Source: Cytophagales bacterium
GTDB lineage: Bacteria > Bacteroidota > Bacteroidia > Cytophagales > Cyclobacteriaceae
Length of the DNA stretch: 64,000 nucleotides
Direction of reading: 5' to 3'
Assembly: GCA_022360015.1 (NCBI GenBank)
Contig: JAKSDQ010000152.1
Location: forward strand, 1-64,000
The translations under genes were made by a program, and so were the position numbers. Positions 53,393 to 63,512 of this stretch are shown here, one piece after another (within the stretch, counting starts at the first letter, position 1; each line of letters begins with the position of its first letter). A model generated the notes under the pieces. It did no database searches. It had not been told where the DNA came from and saw nothing but the letters and a program-made list of their open reading frames with translations.

Positions 53393-54637
53393 ATGGCTAA
53401 ATTAACTTCCTGGGTAGATGTGTCCGGTGATTCGGATTTTAGCATATACAATATTCCCTTTGGCATTTTTTCAAATAACAGCACCACTCCCAGGGTAGGG
53501 ACAGCCATTGGCGATCAAATCCTGGATCTGGCAGCAGTAGCAAAGCTTGGGCATTTTGATGATTTGAATATGGATAAAAATGTTTTCAGCCGGCCAGTGC
53601 TGAATGATTTCATTGCGCTGGGAAAACCTGCAACCAAAAGGGTGAGGAAAAGAATTCAAAAACTTTTGTCTGATAAAAAGTCCCCCCTGATAGAAAAACC
53701 CAGGATCTTCATTCCCCGGCAAAAGGGCAAAATGCATATGCCGGTAAGCGTGGGAGATTACACGGATTTTTATTCGAGCATAGAACACGCTACGAACGTC
53801 GGTAAAATGTTCAGGGACCCGGAAAATGCCTTATTGCCCAACTGGCGCCATATTCCTGTCGGTTATCATGGGAGGGCTTCCAGTATCGTCATCGACGGGA
53901 CCCCGATCTACCGGCCCAAAGGACAGGTTTTACCCAAAGGAGCCGACGATCCTCAGTTTAAAGCCACAGAAAGGCTGGACTTTGAACTGGAAATGGGATT
54001 TATCATCGGTAAAAACAGCCAGTTGGGTACCCCTGTTACCACAGATAGGGCTGAGGACTATATTTTTGGGTTGGTATTGTTCAATGACTGGTCGGCGAGG
54101 GACATACAAAAATGGGAGTACATACCGCTGGGTCCTTTTCTCGGTAAAAACTTTGCCTCGGCTGTCTCTCCCTGGGTGGTTACCCTGGAGGCTTTGGAGG
54201 AATTTAAGGTATATGGGCCTAAACAAACGCCGAAGGTACTTCCGTATCTTCGTTTTAAAGGACCTAAAAACTATAACCTGCATCTGGAGGTCGCTATCAA
54301 GCCGCAAGGGGGTAAGGAGACAATTATTAGCCGTTCCAATTTTAAATATATGTATTGGAACATGTGTCAGCAGCTTGCCCACCACACCTGTAACGGATGT
54401 GACGTGAAGGTAGGCGATATTATGGCTTCCGGCACCATCAGTGGCAACGAAGCCACCTCTTTTGGTTCTATGTTGGAGCTGGCTTGGGCAGGTACCAGGC
54501 CGCTGACTCTGGATGACGGGAGCACGCGTATTTTTGTCAATGACAATGACACTGTTACCCTGCGCGGCTATGGGGAAAAGAATGGTACTCGCGTTGGATT
54601 TGGTAAAGTAAGTAACAAGATAAAACCCGCCAGGTAA
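53393..54637 (+). CDS. fahA: Fumarylacetoacetase
   Basis: The 414-aa enzyme hydrolyses fumarylacetoacetate to fumarate and acetoacetate, the last step of tyrosine breakdown. The N-terminal SH3-like domain includes YNIPFGIFSN. The catalytic domain has VGDYTDFYSSIEHATNVG, WRHIPVGYHGRASS, RLDFELEMGFIIGK, FNDWSARDIQKWEYIPLGPF and GSMLELAWAGTRPL. No separate maleylacetoacetate isomerase gene is seen in the operon; it may be encoded elsewhere or bypassed. Confidence 0.94.
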   Translation: MAKLTSWVDVSGDSDFSIYNIPFGIFSNNSTTPRVGTAIGDQILDLAAVAKLGHFDDLNMDKNVFSRPVLNDFIALGKPATKRVRKRIQKLLSDKKSPLIEKPRIFIPRQKGKMHMPVSVGDYTDFYSSIEHATNVGKMFRDPENALLPNWRHIPVGYHGRASSIVIDGTPIYRPKGQVLPKGADDPQFKATERLDFELEMGFIIGKNSQLGTPVTTDRAEDYIFGLVLFNDWSARDIQKWEYIPLGPFLGKNFASAVSPWVVTLEALEEFKVYGPKQTPKVLPYLRFKGPKNYNLHLEVAIKPQGGKETIISRSNFKYMYWNMCQQLAHHTCNGCDVKVGDIMASGTISGNEATSFGSMLELAWAGTRPLTLDDGSTRIFVNDNDTVTLRGYGEKNGTRVGFGKVSNKIKPAR

Positions 54638-54641
54638 ATCT

Positions 54642-55535
54642 ATGGATAAAGTTGTCACGATTGATCCAAATGAAATCACTACAGCACAATTGCACGGATA
54701 CCTGCTGGCCGCCGTGGCTCCAAGGCCTGTCGCATTTGCCAGCACCGTAGATCCGGATGGAAATATAAATTTAAGCCCCTTTAGTTTTTTTAACGTCTTT
54801 AGCGCCAATCCACCCATCATGATATTTTCGCCGGCGAGAAGGGGCCGTGACAACACTACAAAGCATACCTACGAAAACATCAAAGCAGTACCCGAAACTG
54901 TCATTAACATTGTTAATTATACCATGGTCGAACAAACCTCATTGGCCAGCACTGAGTATGACCGTGGTGTCAATGAATTCCAAAAGGCAGGCTTTACCGA
55001 AGTTGCTTCAGAAAAAGTGAAACCCCCAAGGGTAGGGGAAGCACCGGTTAGTTTTGAATGTGTGGTCGACCAGGTCATTGAGTTGGGTGACCAGGGTGGT
55101 GCCGGAAATTTGATTATTTCAAGGGTAGTATTGATACACATTCAACAGGAATATCTTTCCGGCAACGGCCGGATAGATACCACCGAACTGGATTTGATAG
55201 GCAGAATGGGTGGCAACTGGTATTGCAGGGCGAGTGGACAGGCCCTTTTTGAAATCCCCAAACCTCAAATGAGTAAAGGCATAGGCGTGGATCAACTACC
55301 GGTGTCGGTGCAAAACAGCAGAATTTTAACGGGTAATCTGTTAGGAAGATTGGGCAACACTCCAAAAATTCCCGGCAAAGATGAAATCGAAAAGGTCAGG
55401 TCCCTGCCGGAGGTTCAACATATTTTGGATCAGCGCGATTCCGGACTCAGACAGGATGGCCTGCATTCCATGGCAAAGGACCTGTTGGAAGCGGGTGAAA
55501 CTGAAAAGGCACTCGCACTTTTGTTTATAGAATGA
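54642..55535 (+). CDS. Flavin reductase-like protein of the tyrosine operon
   Basis: The 297-aa FMN-binding split-barrel protein reads LLAAVAPRPVAFASTVDPDG, NLSPFSFFNVFSANPPIMIF and VPETVINIVNYTMVEQTSLA, with a C-terminal helical extension (RQDGLHSMAKDLLEAGETEK). It starts 4 bases after fahA. This placement is common in Bacteroidota tyrosine operons but its role there is unclear; it could supply reduced flavin or act on a side product. Confidence 0.82.
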   Translation: MDKVVTIDPNEITTAQLHGYLLAAVAPRPVAFASTVDPDGNINLSPFSFFNVFSANPPIMIFSPARRGRDNTTKHTYENIKAVPETVINIVNYTMVEQTSLASTEYDRGVNEFQKAGFTEVASEKVKPPRVGEAPVSFECVVDQVIELGDQGGAGNLIISRVVLIHIQQEYLSGNGRIDTTELDLIGRMGGNWYCRASGQALFEIPKPQMSKGIGVDQLPVSVQNSRILTGNLLGRLGNTPKIPGKDEIEKVRSLPEVQHILDQRDSGLRQDGLHSMAKDLLEAGETEKALALLFIE

Positions 55536-55550
55536 TACACTTTGCATGAA

Positions 55551-58500
55551 TCACAACGCGTTAATAGCACTTAAGACATCTATTCCTTCTTTCACAGACA
55601 AAATTTCCTGAACGGTAAGGATAAGGCGTTTTTTATGCTCTCTCAACCTGCATTTTTTAGGATGTTTTTGTACATAACTCAGTATCTTGCCGAAGATAGG
55701 TGATTTATAATATGCCTCATTATCCGAAGGAACCAGATAACCTTTCAGATTCTCATTCTTCAGCATCAGTTTTTCAAAGCCCAGGTTTTGGGCCAACCAC
55801 CTAAGCCGCACGGTTGCTGTGAGATCTTGTACGGAATCAGGCAAAGGTCCGAACCGGTCAACCATGCCTGTCACAAACTTTTGCAATGCCGTTTCATGCT
55901 CAATATTGTCCAGCTTTGCATATAAATTCAGCCGTTCGGAAATATTGGTAACATAATCTTCCGGTATCAAAATCTCCAAATCTGTTTCAACCGTGCAATC
56001 CTGGACCAAAACCTGGGTACTTTCTTCCAGTTCCTTGGCAAACAACTCTTTAAATTCCGTTTCTTTCAATTCCTGTATGGCCTCGTCCAGAATTTTATGA
56101 TAAGCATCAAAACCCAAATCACTGATGAAGCCACTTTGCTCCGCTCCCAGCAGATTGCCTGCCCCACGAATATCCAGGTCACGCATGGCCACCTTAAAAC
56201 CATCACCGAGATCCGAAAACTCCTCCAGTGTGTTTAATCGCTTACGGGCATCGGAGGTAAGGCCGATAATAGGTGGGGTCAACAGGTAACAAAACGCCTT
56301 TTTGTTGGATCTTCCAACCCTTCCTCTCATCTGATGCAAATCTGAAAGGCCAAACATGTGGGCCTGATTGATAATAATAGTGTTGGCATTGGGTATGTCC
56401 AACCCTGATTCAATAATATTTGTAGAAACCAGAATATCATACTCCCCGCCGATAAATTTTAACATTACCTTTTCCAGCCGCACCCCTTCCATTTGTCCGT
56501 GCGCCACACCAATCCTGGCATCAGGCACCAGTTTGAGCACAATGTTGGCCACCTGTTCAATATCCTTTATCCGGTTATGTACAAAAAAAACCTGCCCTCC
56601 CCGGCGCAGCTCAAAGCTAATGGCATCCCTGATAATCTCCTCATTGAAGGTATGCAACTCGGTCGTTACAGGTTGCCGGTTGGGTGGCGGTGTGGCAATA
56701 ATACTCAAATCCCTTGCCCCCATTAATGAAAAGTGCAGGGTTCTTGGAATCGGGGTAGCTGTCAGGGTTAAGGCGTCCACATTCACGCGCATTTCCTTTA
56801 GCTTTTCCTTCACCTTCACCCCAAATTTTTGTTCCTCATCAATTACCAGCAGCCCAAGATCTTTAAAAACAACATCTTTATTCACAATTCGGTGTGTCCC
56901 GATAAGAATATCTGTTTTTCCTTCTTTTACCTTTTCCAGAATTTCCTTGATATCACTGCCGGATTTAAATCGGTTAACATATTCCACCTCTACGGGAAAA
57001 TTGGAGAGCCGGTCTTTAAAGGTATGATAGTGTTGCATCGCCAATATCGTAGTGGGCACCAGCACAGCCACCTGCTTATTCTCACAAACAGCCTTAAAAG
57101 CAGCTCTGATGGCTATCTCAGTTTTACCAAAACCGACATCACCACACACCAACCGGTCCATGGGATGCTGCATCTCCATGTCATTTTTAACATCTTCGGT
57201 GGATTTGGCCTGATCCGGTGTATCTGCATAGATAAATGAGGACTCCAGTTCGGCCTGCAGAAAACTATCGCTGGCAAATCCATATCCCGGCGCTGCCTTT
57301 CTTTTGGCATAAAGCTGTATGAGGTCTTTGGCAATATCCTGCAGTTGTTTTTTTGCTTTTCTTTTTTTGTTCTCCCATTCTGCCGAGCCTAGCTTACTCA
57401 TCAAAGGTGGCGCCCCCTCCTTTCCACTGTACTTCGATATTTTATGCAAGGAATGAATGCTCACATATAACAGGTCATCGTCCCTGTAAACCAGCCGTAT
57501 GGCCTCCTGTTCCTTACCGTTTACATCCACTTTTTCAAGCCCGGCAAACCTTCCCACGCCATAATCTATATGCACCACATAGTCGCCCGGCGACAGGGAA
57601 CGTAACTCCCTGAGCGTAATAGCTTTTGACTTTGAATATTTGGTCTTTGTCTTGTAACGGTGAAAACGGTCAAATAGCTGATGATCCGTGTAGCAAGCAA
57701 TATTTAAGTGGTGGTCTACAAAACCTTCTCTTAAGCCGATTTGCATGTTTTGATATGCCAGTGTAGGATCCAATTCCTCAAATATTGTCTCCAACCGCTT
57801 AATTTGCTGATACGACTCGGCCACCATGATATTGACAATCGAATTCGATTGGTTTTCCTTCAGATTGTCTACTAGCATTTCAAAATTCTTGTTAAAGGAA
57901 GGTTGTGGTTGCCCGGTAAATTCAAAATCGTAGTCGCTTTTTTGAAAAAACCTGTTGCCGAATTCAATTTTTACAAACGGAGTTAATCCTTTTACAAATG
58001 AGTCTGACGTTTCAAACAGCGTCTCCGGACTTAGCACTACTTTTGTTTCCCCGCTTTGCGTTAGAATAACGTCAAAGCTTTCCTGCGCTTTTTCAAAATA
58101 CCTGTCAATTGTGTTAACAGTATGTTCCAAATCCTTGATCCATATTTTGGTATTCCTGGGCAAATAATCCAAAAAAGACTCCCTGACCTCCTGCAAAAGC
58201 TTGGTCTGGATATTAGGAATAATATTGATCTCCCTGATTTCTTCCTCAGATAACTGACTTACCGGATCAAAAGTACGGATACTATCCACCTCTTCGCCAA
58301 ATAACTCTATTCTGTAAGGTAAATCATGGGCATATGAATAAATGTCTATGATACCTCCGCGAACAGCAAATTGACCTGCTTCATATACAAAATCTGCCTT
58401 TTCAAAATCATACGTAAGCAATAATTCACTGATAAAAGCAACATCAAAAGCATCTCCTTTCTTAAGTGTGAAGGTATTGCTGACCAGGGATTTTTTATTG

Positions 58501-58904
58501 ATTACTTTTTCAGTTAGTGCTTCCGGATAGGTCACAATCAATTCTCCGGTGGAAGATTTGTGGTTGATCCGGTTCAATATTTCGGCCCGTACCAGGATAT
58601 TGGCATTTTCAGTTTCCTCAAATTGATAGGGCCTGCGATAAGATGTTGGAAAAAATAAAACCTCCTTTTCACCGATTAAATTTTGCAGGTCATTATGAAA
58701 GTAAGCTGCCGCCTCTTTGTCGGGGATAATGAACAAATGGTTTTGATGATTGAGCTTGTACAGGGCCGAGGCAACAACCGCATCGAGACTTCCTACCAGG
58801 CCTTTAAGATGAAGGTGTTTACACACGTTCGGTTTGATACGCTCTCCAATGGTTTGTATCAAACCATCCTCTTTATACAATTTCAGCAAGTCATTTACCT
58901 TCAA
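55551..58904 (-). CDS. mfd: Transcription-repair coupling factor
   Basis: The 1117-aa SF2 translocase frees stalled RNA polymerase from DNA lesions and recruits UvrA. It has the N-terminal UvrB-like module (KEVLFFPTSYRRPYQFEETE), the RNA-polymerase-interacting Tudor-like part (SPGDYVVHIDYGVGRFAGLE), Walker A CGDVGFGKTEIA, DEEQ box VIDEEQKFGVKVKEK, TATPIPRTLHFSLMGARDLS, and a C-terminal TRCF domain. It converges on the flavin reductase gene with a 15-base gap. Confidence 0.96.
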   Translation of the reverse strand: MKVNDLLKLYKEDGLIQTIGERIKPNVCKHLHLKGLVGSLDAVVASALYKLNHQNHLFIIPDKEAAAYFHNDLQNLIGEKEVLFFPTSYRRPYQFEETENANILVRAEILNRINHKSSTGELIVTYPEALTEKVINKKSLVSNTFTLKKGDAFDVAFISELLLTYDFEKADFVYEAGQFAVRGGIIDIYSYAHDLPYRIELFGEEVDSIRTFDPVSQLSEEEIREINIIPNIQTKLLQEVRESFLDYLPRNTKIWIKDLEHTVNTIDRYFEKAQESFDVILTQSGETKVVLSPETLFETSDSFVKGLTPFVKIEFGNRFFQKSDYDFEFTGQPQPSFNKNFEMLVDNLKENQSNSIVNIMVAESYQQIKRLETIFEELDPTLAYQNMQIGLREGFVDHHLNIACYTDHQLFDRFHRYKTKTKYSKSKAITLRELRSLSPGDYVVHIDYGVGRFAGLEKVDVNGKEQEAIRLVYRDDDLLYVSIHSLHKISKYSGKEGAPPLMSKLGSAEWENKKRKAKKQLQDIAKDLIQLYAKRKAAPGYGFASDSFLQAELESSFIYADTPDQAKSTEDVKNDMEMQHPMDRLVCGDVGFGKTEIAIRAAFKAVCENKQVAVLVPTTILAMQHYHTFKDRLSNFPVEVEYVNRFKSGSDIKEILEKVKEGKTDILIGTHRIVNKDVVFKDLGLLVIDEEQKFGVKVKEKLKEMRVNVDALTLTATPIPRTLHFSLMGARDLSIIATPPPNRQPVTTELHTFNEEIIRDAISFELRRGGQVFFVHNRIKDIEQVANIVLKLVPDARIGVAHGQMEGVRLEKVMLKFIGGEYDILVSTNIIESGLDIPNANTIIINQAHMFGLSDLHQMRGRVGRSNKKAFCYLLTPPIIGLTSDARKRLNTLEEFSDLGDGFKVAMRDLDIRGAGNLLGAEQSGFISDLGFDAYHKILDEAIQELKETEFKELFAKELEESTQVLVQDCTVETDLEILIPEDYVTNISERLNLYAKLDNIEHETALQKFVTGMVDRFGPLPDSVQDLTATVRLRWLAQNLGFEKLMLKNENLKGYLVPSDNEAYYKSPIFGKILSYVQKHPKKCRLREHKKRLILTVQEILSVKEGIDVLSAINAL

Positions 58905-59152
58905 AGTATTATAGTCTAAAACACTTTAACAAACAGAATGAATTCCTCTGGGTTACCGGTGCTTTTATTTATATTAATTTAAAATTGGGTAGCCCGAAGG
59001 AATTTTAAAATGAAAATGCAAAACTAACAAATAAGTTCGTTAACTTTATATAGCGATATCAGCTATCCTATTTGATTTTTTTACGTAAATAACTATATCC
59101 CAAGAACTATCTACGAACGAATATGTTTATATAGTAATGATTTAAAGTAGTT

Positions 59153-59785
59153 ATGCCAGGCGAGAGCAAGAAAGTAGAACACAAAAAAAAGTACTCAACT
59201 TTTAAAGCTATAGAGAAAATTCATCCTCACAAGATGATATTGTACCTGGCATTGTTCGGCAGTTTTTTGATTTTTGGCTTTATGGCATTTGCCTATGCTG
59301 TCGGTAAGATGGAGACAGGGGGATTGGCTGATATTGTTTTCCCCAAGGCTTTTGCGGTAAGTACGGTGATTTTAATGTTTTCCAGCTACATGGTCAGTAG
59401 GGTTTTGCCATCTTTTGAAAAAGACAACCTGCCACAAATGAAAGACTATCTCGCTGCTACACTCAGCCTGACACTGATATTTGTTGTTAGTCAATTCATC
59501 GGGTGGTTGGAGTTGAAGGAAGCAGGCTTATACCTGGCCGAGGCGCCGGCAGTTTCTTTTCTGGTGGTTATAACCGGATTGCATTTAGTCCATATGGTGG
59601 TTGGATTTGTCATTCTGGTCTACTATCTGTTCAGGACATGGCGGTTAATACAAGATCCGGTCAAAAATCTGATTATCTCTACCAACCCTTATGAAAAAGT
59701 GAAGCTGGAAATGTTTACCATCTTTTGGCATTGTATGAATTTTTTCTGGCTCTTTATTTATTTCTTTTTCTATTTTACTTTTTAG
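59153..59785 (+). CDS. Haem-copper oxidase subunit III-like protein
   Basis: The 210-aa protein has five hydrophobic helices (MILYLALFGSFLIFGFMAFA, FAVSTVILMFSSYMVSRVL, LAATLSLTLIFVVSQFIGWL, VSFLVVITGLHLVHMVVGFV, FWHCMNFFWLFIYFFFYF). Subunit III features are GLHLVHMVVG and the C-terminal WHCMNFFWLFIY. No subunit I, II or IV is nearby, so it is an orphan; it may join a cytochrome oxidase encoded elsewhere. Confidence 0.82.
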   Translation: MPGESKKVEHKKKYSTFKAIEKIHPHKMILYLALFGSFLIFGFMAFAYAVGKMETGGLADIVFPKAFAVSTVILMFSSYMVSRVLPSFEKDNLPQMKDYLAATLSLTLIFVVSQFIGWLELKEAGLYLAEAPAVSFLVVITGLHLVHMVVGFVILVYYLFRTWRLIQDPVKNLIISTNPYEKVKLEMFTIFWHCMNFFWLFIYFFFYFTF

Positions 59786-60045
59786 GAGACCTGTACTCTT
59801 AACTATACCAGGGCTGGCAGGATCAAAGAAGTCCTCAAAAAAAATACCTGGAAAGCTAATGTAGCATCGAATTTCGAAAACTGCCGTTAGACCATTGATT
59901 TTTACTTTTTTGGGGCACCTAATCTGAAGCAACACTTAATGAATTAGGGCAAAAACGGGATCGGTCGAATGTCAAAAATATACTGAATATTCCTTTTATA
60001 ATTTCCTGATTTTTCTAATTATTGCAGGCAGTGAAAAGCTAGTCC

Positions 60046-62079
60046 ATGTATTGTAAGATTATAATTTGGTTCATTTCCATTATATTCTGCGGATCAGTAA
60101 TTGTCGCCCAGGAAATACAATGGGCCGATCATGTCGACTTTCAGCACAACAATTATGGCACGCAGAATTGGTCAGGTAAGCAGGCGTTAGGTAAACCAGA
60201 TGCGCTACCTTACGGAACCACCAGCCCCAAAGCCTTTCGCCTCAATTCGTACGCTACATTCGGAACACTGATAGTTTCATTCGACCGACCCCAAAAGGTC
60301 AGGCAGGTAATAATTCTCGAGAGCTTTGGGCCCGGCCGCATAACCGATATTTATTTGTATGATGAAAAAGGAAAGAAATTTCAGGTTTTTAAAACTAACG
60401 CCAAAACACTAAAACGGGACTACCAAACATTTTGCCTGCGCCTGCAGAGGACACACTACAATGTAAAAAAAGTTGAACTGAGCATAAATACCTCGCTGCA
60501 AAAAGGCTGGTGTCAGATAGACGCCATGGGCATCGCTGATTATGACAACCAGCAATTGCTTCGGGAAGATTTATCGAAAATGGGGCTGACCAACTACGTG
60601 GAAGAAAATAGTTTTACCTCTAAGAAAGAGGATCTGGGCTTTCACATTAATAGCAGCTATTCAGAAATCAAACCCATAATCTCGCCAGATGGAAAGACCC
60701 TTTATTTTTGCCGGCAGAATTATCCCGGCAACATGAATGGCAAATTTGACGATCAGGATATCTATTATGCACGTTGGGAGTATGACGAATGGAGCCTGGC
60801 AAAGAATATTGGCCCACCCTTAAATAATCAACACCCCAACGGAGTGAGTGCGGTAAGTGCGGATGGCAATAAGGTATTACTTATCAATCGCTACCAACGC
60901 GGTGAGTCAGGCATGGATCTTAATGGGGTTTCAATTGCCACCAGGACAAGAACAGGTTGGAGCTTCCCAAAGCAGGTGCATATAAAGGGATACCATAATG
61001 AAAGCAAATATGCCGACTTTTATCTGTCCGGTAATGGCAAAGTGTTGTTGATGGCCATTGAACAAAACGACAGTTACGGTGACCAGGATATTTATGTCAG
61101 CTTTCTGGAAGATATGAACATCTGGAGTCAGCCGGTGAATATAGGCAGCATGATAAACACCGGCAAGGCAGAGTTTTCCCCGTTTCTGGCAGCCGATGAT
61201 AAAACTTTATATTTTGCTTCCGAAGGACATGGTGGCTATGGCGGTAGTGACATCTATTACACCCAGAGAACAGACGACACCTGGAAAAACTGGACCAAAC
61301 CTCAGAATCTGGGGAACCAAGTCAACTCCAAAGGTTGGGATGCCTACTACAGCATTCCTGCTTCAGGGGACTACGCCTATTTTGTGCATGGTAAAGGAAC
61401 TCCCAAAAACCCCATGAACATTTACCGGATCGCTCTTCCACAGGAGTTGAGACCTGAACCCGTTATATTGGTTAAGGGAAAAGTTTACGATGTCAAAAAT
61501 TCAAAACCGGTAGAAGCCACTTTCTATCTTGAAAAAGATAACTTGGTCGAAAAAACACCGATTGCCAATACAAACCCCCATAACGGGGCATACAGCCTGA
61601 TCATGCCTTTTGACAGTAATCATAGCTTCAAAGTAAAAGCTGAAGGCTTCCAAACCCAGTTTGTCAAGGTGGATATTGCTGCCGACAACATCTATCAGGA
61701 AATTGAAAAGGACATTTTTATGGAGCGCGTTGTTTACAATCCGGTAGTAAAACTGAACACCATCTATTTTGAGGAGGGAAAGAGCGTCATTTTACCACAG
61801 TCAAACGACGACCTGCAAGAGGTTGTCGACCTGATGGTAGAATCACCCGACTATCTTATCGAAATCTCAGGCCATACCGATAACCGGGGTAGCCTGCATC
61901 TCAAGCATCAACTTTCACAGGCCCGCGCCGCTATGATCAAAGATACATTGATCAACGCAGGCATCGATCCAAAACGAATTACCACGGTTGCATTTGGAGG
62001 AACGCAACCTGTTGCGAACAACGAATTTGAATCATCGCGCAAATTCAACCGGCGTGTTGAGGTGAAAATTATCCGTTAA
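60046..62079 (+). CDS. OmpA-family protein with PD40 propeller
   Basis: The 677-aa exported protein has, in order: a signal peptide, a galactose-binding-like N-terminal domain (about 25-165), WD40-like PD40 repeats (about 205-460: IISPDGKTLYFCRQNYPG, GVSAVSADGNKVLLINRYQ, FLAADDKTLYFASEGHGGYG), a carboxypeptidase-like linker (PVILVKGKVYDV), and a C-terminal OmpA peptidoglycan-binding domain (ISGHTDNRGSLHLKHQLSQA, FGGTQPVANNEFESSRKFNR). It would link the outer membrane to the cell wall. The architecture is related to the PorE/PD40 proteins of Bacteroidota, whose members include type IX secretion accessory proteins; membership here is not shown. Confidence 0.85.
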   Translation: MYCKIIIWFISIIFCGSVIVAQEIQWADHVDFQHNNYGTQNWSGKQALGKPDALPYGTTSPKAFRLNSYATFGTLIVSFDRPQKVRQVIILESFGPGRITDIYLYDEKGKKFQVFKTNAKTLKRDYQTFCLRLQRTHYNVKKVELSINTSLQKGWCQIDAMGIADYDNQQLLREDLSKMGLTNYVEENSFTSKKEDLGFHINSSYSEIKPIISPDGKTLYFCRQNYPGNMNGKFDDQDIYYARWEYDEWSLAKNIGPPLNNQHPNGVSAVSADGNKVLLINRYQRGESGMDLNGVSIATRTRTGWSFPKQVHIKGYHNESKYADFYLSGNGKVLLMAIEQNDSYGDQDIYVSFLEDMNIWSQPVNIGSMINTGKAEFSPFLAADDKTLYFASEGHGGYGGSDIYYTQRTDDTWKNWTKPQNLGNQVNSKGWDAYYSIPASGDYAYFVHGKGTPKNPMNIYRIALPQELRPEPVILVKGKVYDVKNSKPVEATFYLEKDNLVEKTPIANTNPHNGAYSLIMPFDSNHSFKVKAEGFQTQFVKVDIAADNIYQEIEKDIFMERVVYNPVVKLNTIYFEEGKSVILPQSNDDLQEVVDLMVESPDYLIEISGHTDNRGSLHLKHQLSQARAAMIKDTLINAGIDPKRITTVAFGGTQPVANNEFESSRKFNRRVEVKIIR

Positions 62080-62146
62080 TTGGGCATATAACGGGTCATT
62101 AGCGCCTAAAATATCCCTGAAACTGAAAAATTACCTGAAAATCCAG

Positions 62147-62168
62147 GCCAAAAAGCATGCTTTTTGGC
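62147..62168. terminator. Perfect 22-bp palindrome, probable terminator
   Basis: GCCAAAAAGCATGCTTTTTGGC is a perfect palindrome. It is followed by a run of seven A residues and lies 68 bases after the OmpA/PD40 stop, 54 bases before the amidase start. With TTTTT in the arm it could serve as a bidirectional terminator or a dyad operator. Confidence 0.5.
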
Positions 62169-62221
62169 AAAAAAATTGTTATAATTAAAACAACCTGAAA
62201 TTCGATTAAAAATCTTAGGTA

Positions 62222-63007
62222 GTGAAGAAAAGATTAATTGTATTAAGTTTATCGTTTATTCCGGTTTTCTATTCTTTTAAGTTGCCGGCCCAGACCAGCT
62301 ACAAACTTAAGACTATTGTCATTGACGCCGGTCATGGAGGTAAGGATCCGGGATGCTCGGGTAAATTTTCCAAGGAAAAGCATGTCGCCCTGGAGGTAGC
62401 CCTGGAATTGGGAAGAATTATTGAGGAGAATTTACCGGGCGTAAAAGTTATATATACCAGAAAAACAGATAAATTTATCGAATTACACGAACGGGCAAAT
62501 ATTGCCAACAGAAACAACGCAGACCTCTTTGTTTCTATTCATTGCAATGCCGGTCCACACTATTTCCGTGGATCGGAGACTTATGCCATGGGTCTGCATA
62601 AAACCCAGGGAAACCTGGATGTCGCCATCCGGGAAAACGAATCCATACTTCAGGAAGAAAACTATCTGGATAATTACGAAGGTTTCGACCCAAGCAGTAC
62701 CGAAGGATACATTTTGTTTTCATTAATGCAAAATGCTTATCTGGATAATAGCTTAAACATTGCCAGCAAAATAGAACATCAGTTCAAAAACAGGGTAAAC
62801 AGGCATAGCCGGGGGGTTAAGCAAGCCGGGTTTTTGGTGTTGTGGAAAACCTCGATGCCCAGCATCCTGGTCGAATTGGGATTCCTTACCAACGACAACG
62901 AAGAAGTCTTTCTGAATAATAAAAAGAACCAGGTGTACATGGCCTCAGGCATCTACAGAGCCATCAAAGCCTACAAGATGGAACTGGAACGAATAGGGAA
63001 AGAGTAA
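62222..63007 (+). CDS. N-acetylmuramoyl-L-alanine amidase
   Basis: The 261-aa protein (GTG start 62222) has a signal peptide and an Amidase_3 zinc domain: IVIDAGHGGKDPGCSGKFSK (first His ligand), EKHVALEVALELGRIIEENL (Glu region), DLFVSIHCNAGPHYFRGSET (His ligand) and SILVELGFLTNDNEEVFLN (catalytic Glu). It cuts the amide between MurNAc and L-Ala in peptidoglycan, in the periplasm, during cell separation or remodelling. Confidence 0.92.
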   Translation: MKKRLIVLSLSFIPVFYSFKLPAQTSYKLKTIVIDAGHGGKDPGCSGKFSKEKHVALEVALELGRIIEENLPGVKVIYTRKTDKFIELHERANIANRNNADLFVSIHCNAGPHYFRGSETYAMGLHKTQGNLDVAIRENESILQEENYLDNYEGFDPSSTEGYILFSLMQNAYLDNSLNIASKIEHQFKNRVNRHSRGVKQAGFLVLWKTSMPSILVELGFLTNDNEEVFLNNKKNQVYMASGIYRAIKAYKMELERIGKE

Positions 63008-63512
63008 CTGTTGCCCTTCACCTACAACCCCTTGCTGTAATATTTCAGCCCTTTTTATACATTTTTTTCAAGCCGCTCTTAAGTTTTTACCAGCCTGCAA
63101 CCAGCAATATTATTATTTCTATAAATAGTATAACTATAATCGCAGGCATAAAAATGTTTATCTTCCCACCTGTTTTGCAAAAAAATCAATCGATATGTTC
63201 GCTGAAAAGCCCAAATTTCTTTCGATAACTATCAGGTTATTAAAGCGTTATAAATTCGCAGGCAAATGCCGGCTGTAATCTTTGTTCCCCCATTGGAAAA
63301 AATGCAATAAAAGTCCTATATTTGGCATTTCTTCTAAATATACAAAATCACCACTCCATTTCTTCCCCCACGATAGGCACGTTGAAATTTTAGTAAACAT
63401 CATTTATGTAATATTACGCTCTGAATAGGGTCATTAAATATTGTAGCAGACCTATATCTTTATCAGTTCGAAATTTTAACAAACTACCAATACAACCAAA
63501 ACACAATAGAAT
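63008..63512. other. Spacer before the DUF1800 gene
   Basis: About 500 bases of AT-rich DNA with no supportable reading frame. It should contain the promoter of the DUF1800 gene; I see no clear Bacteroidota-type element. Confidence 0.4.
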
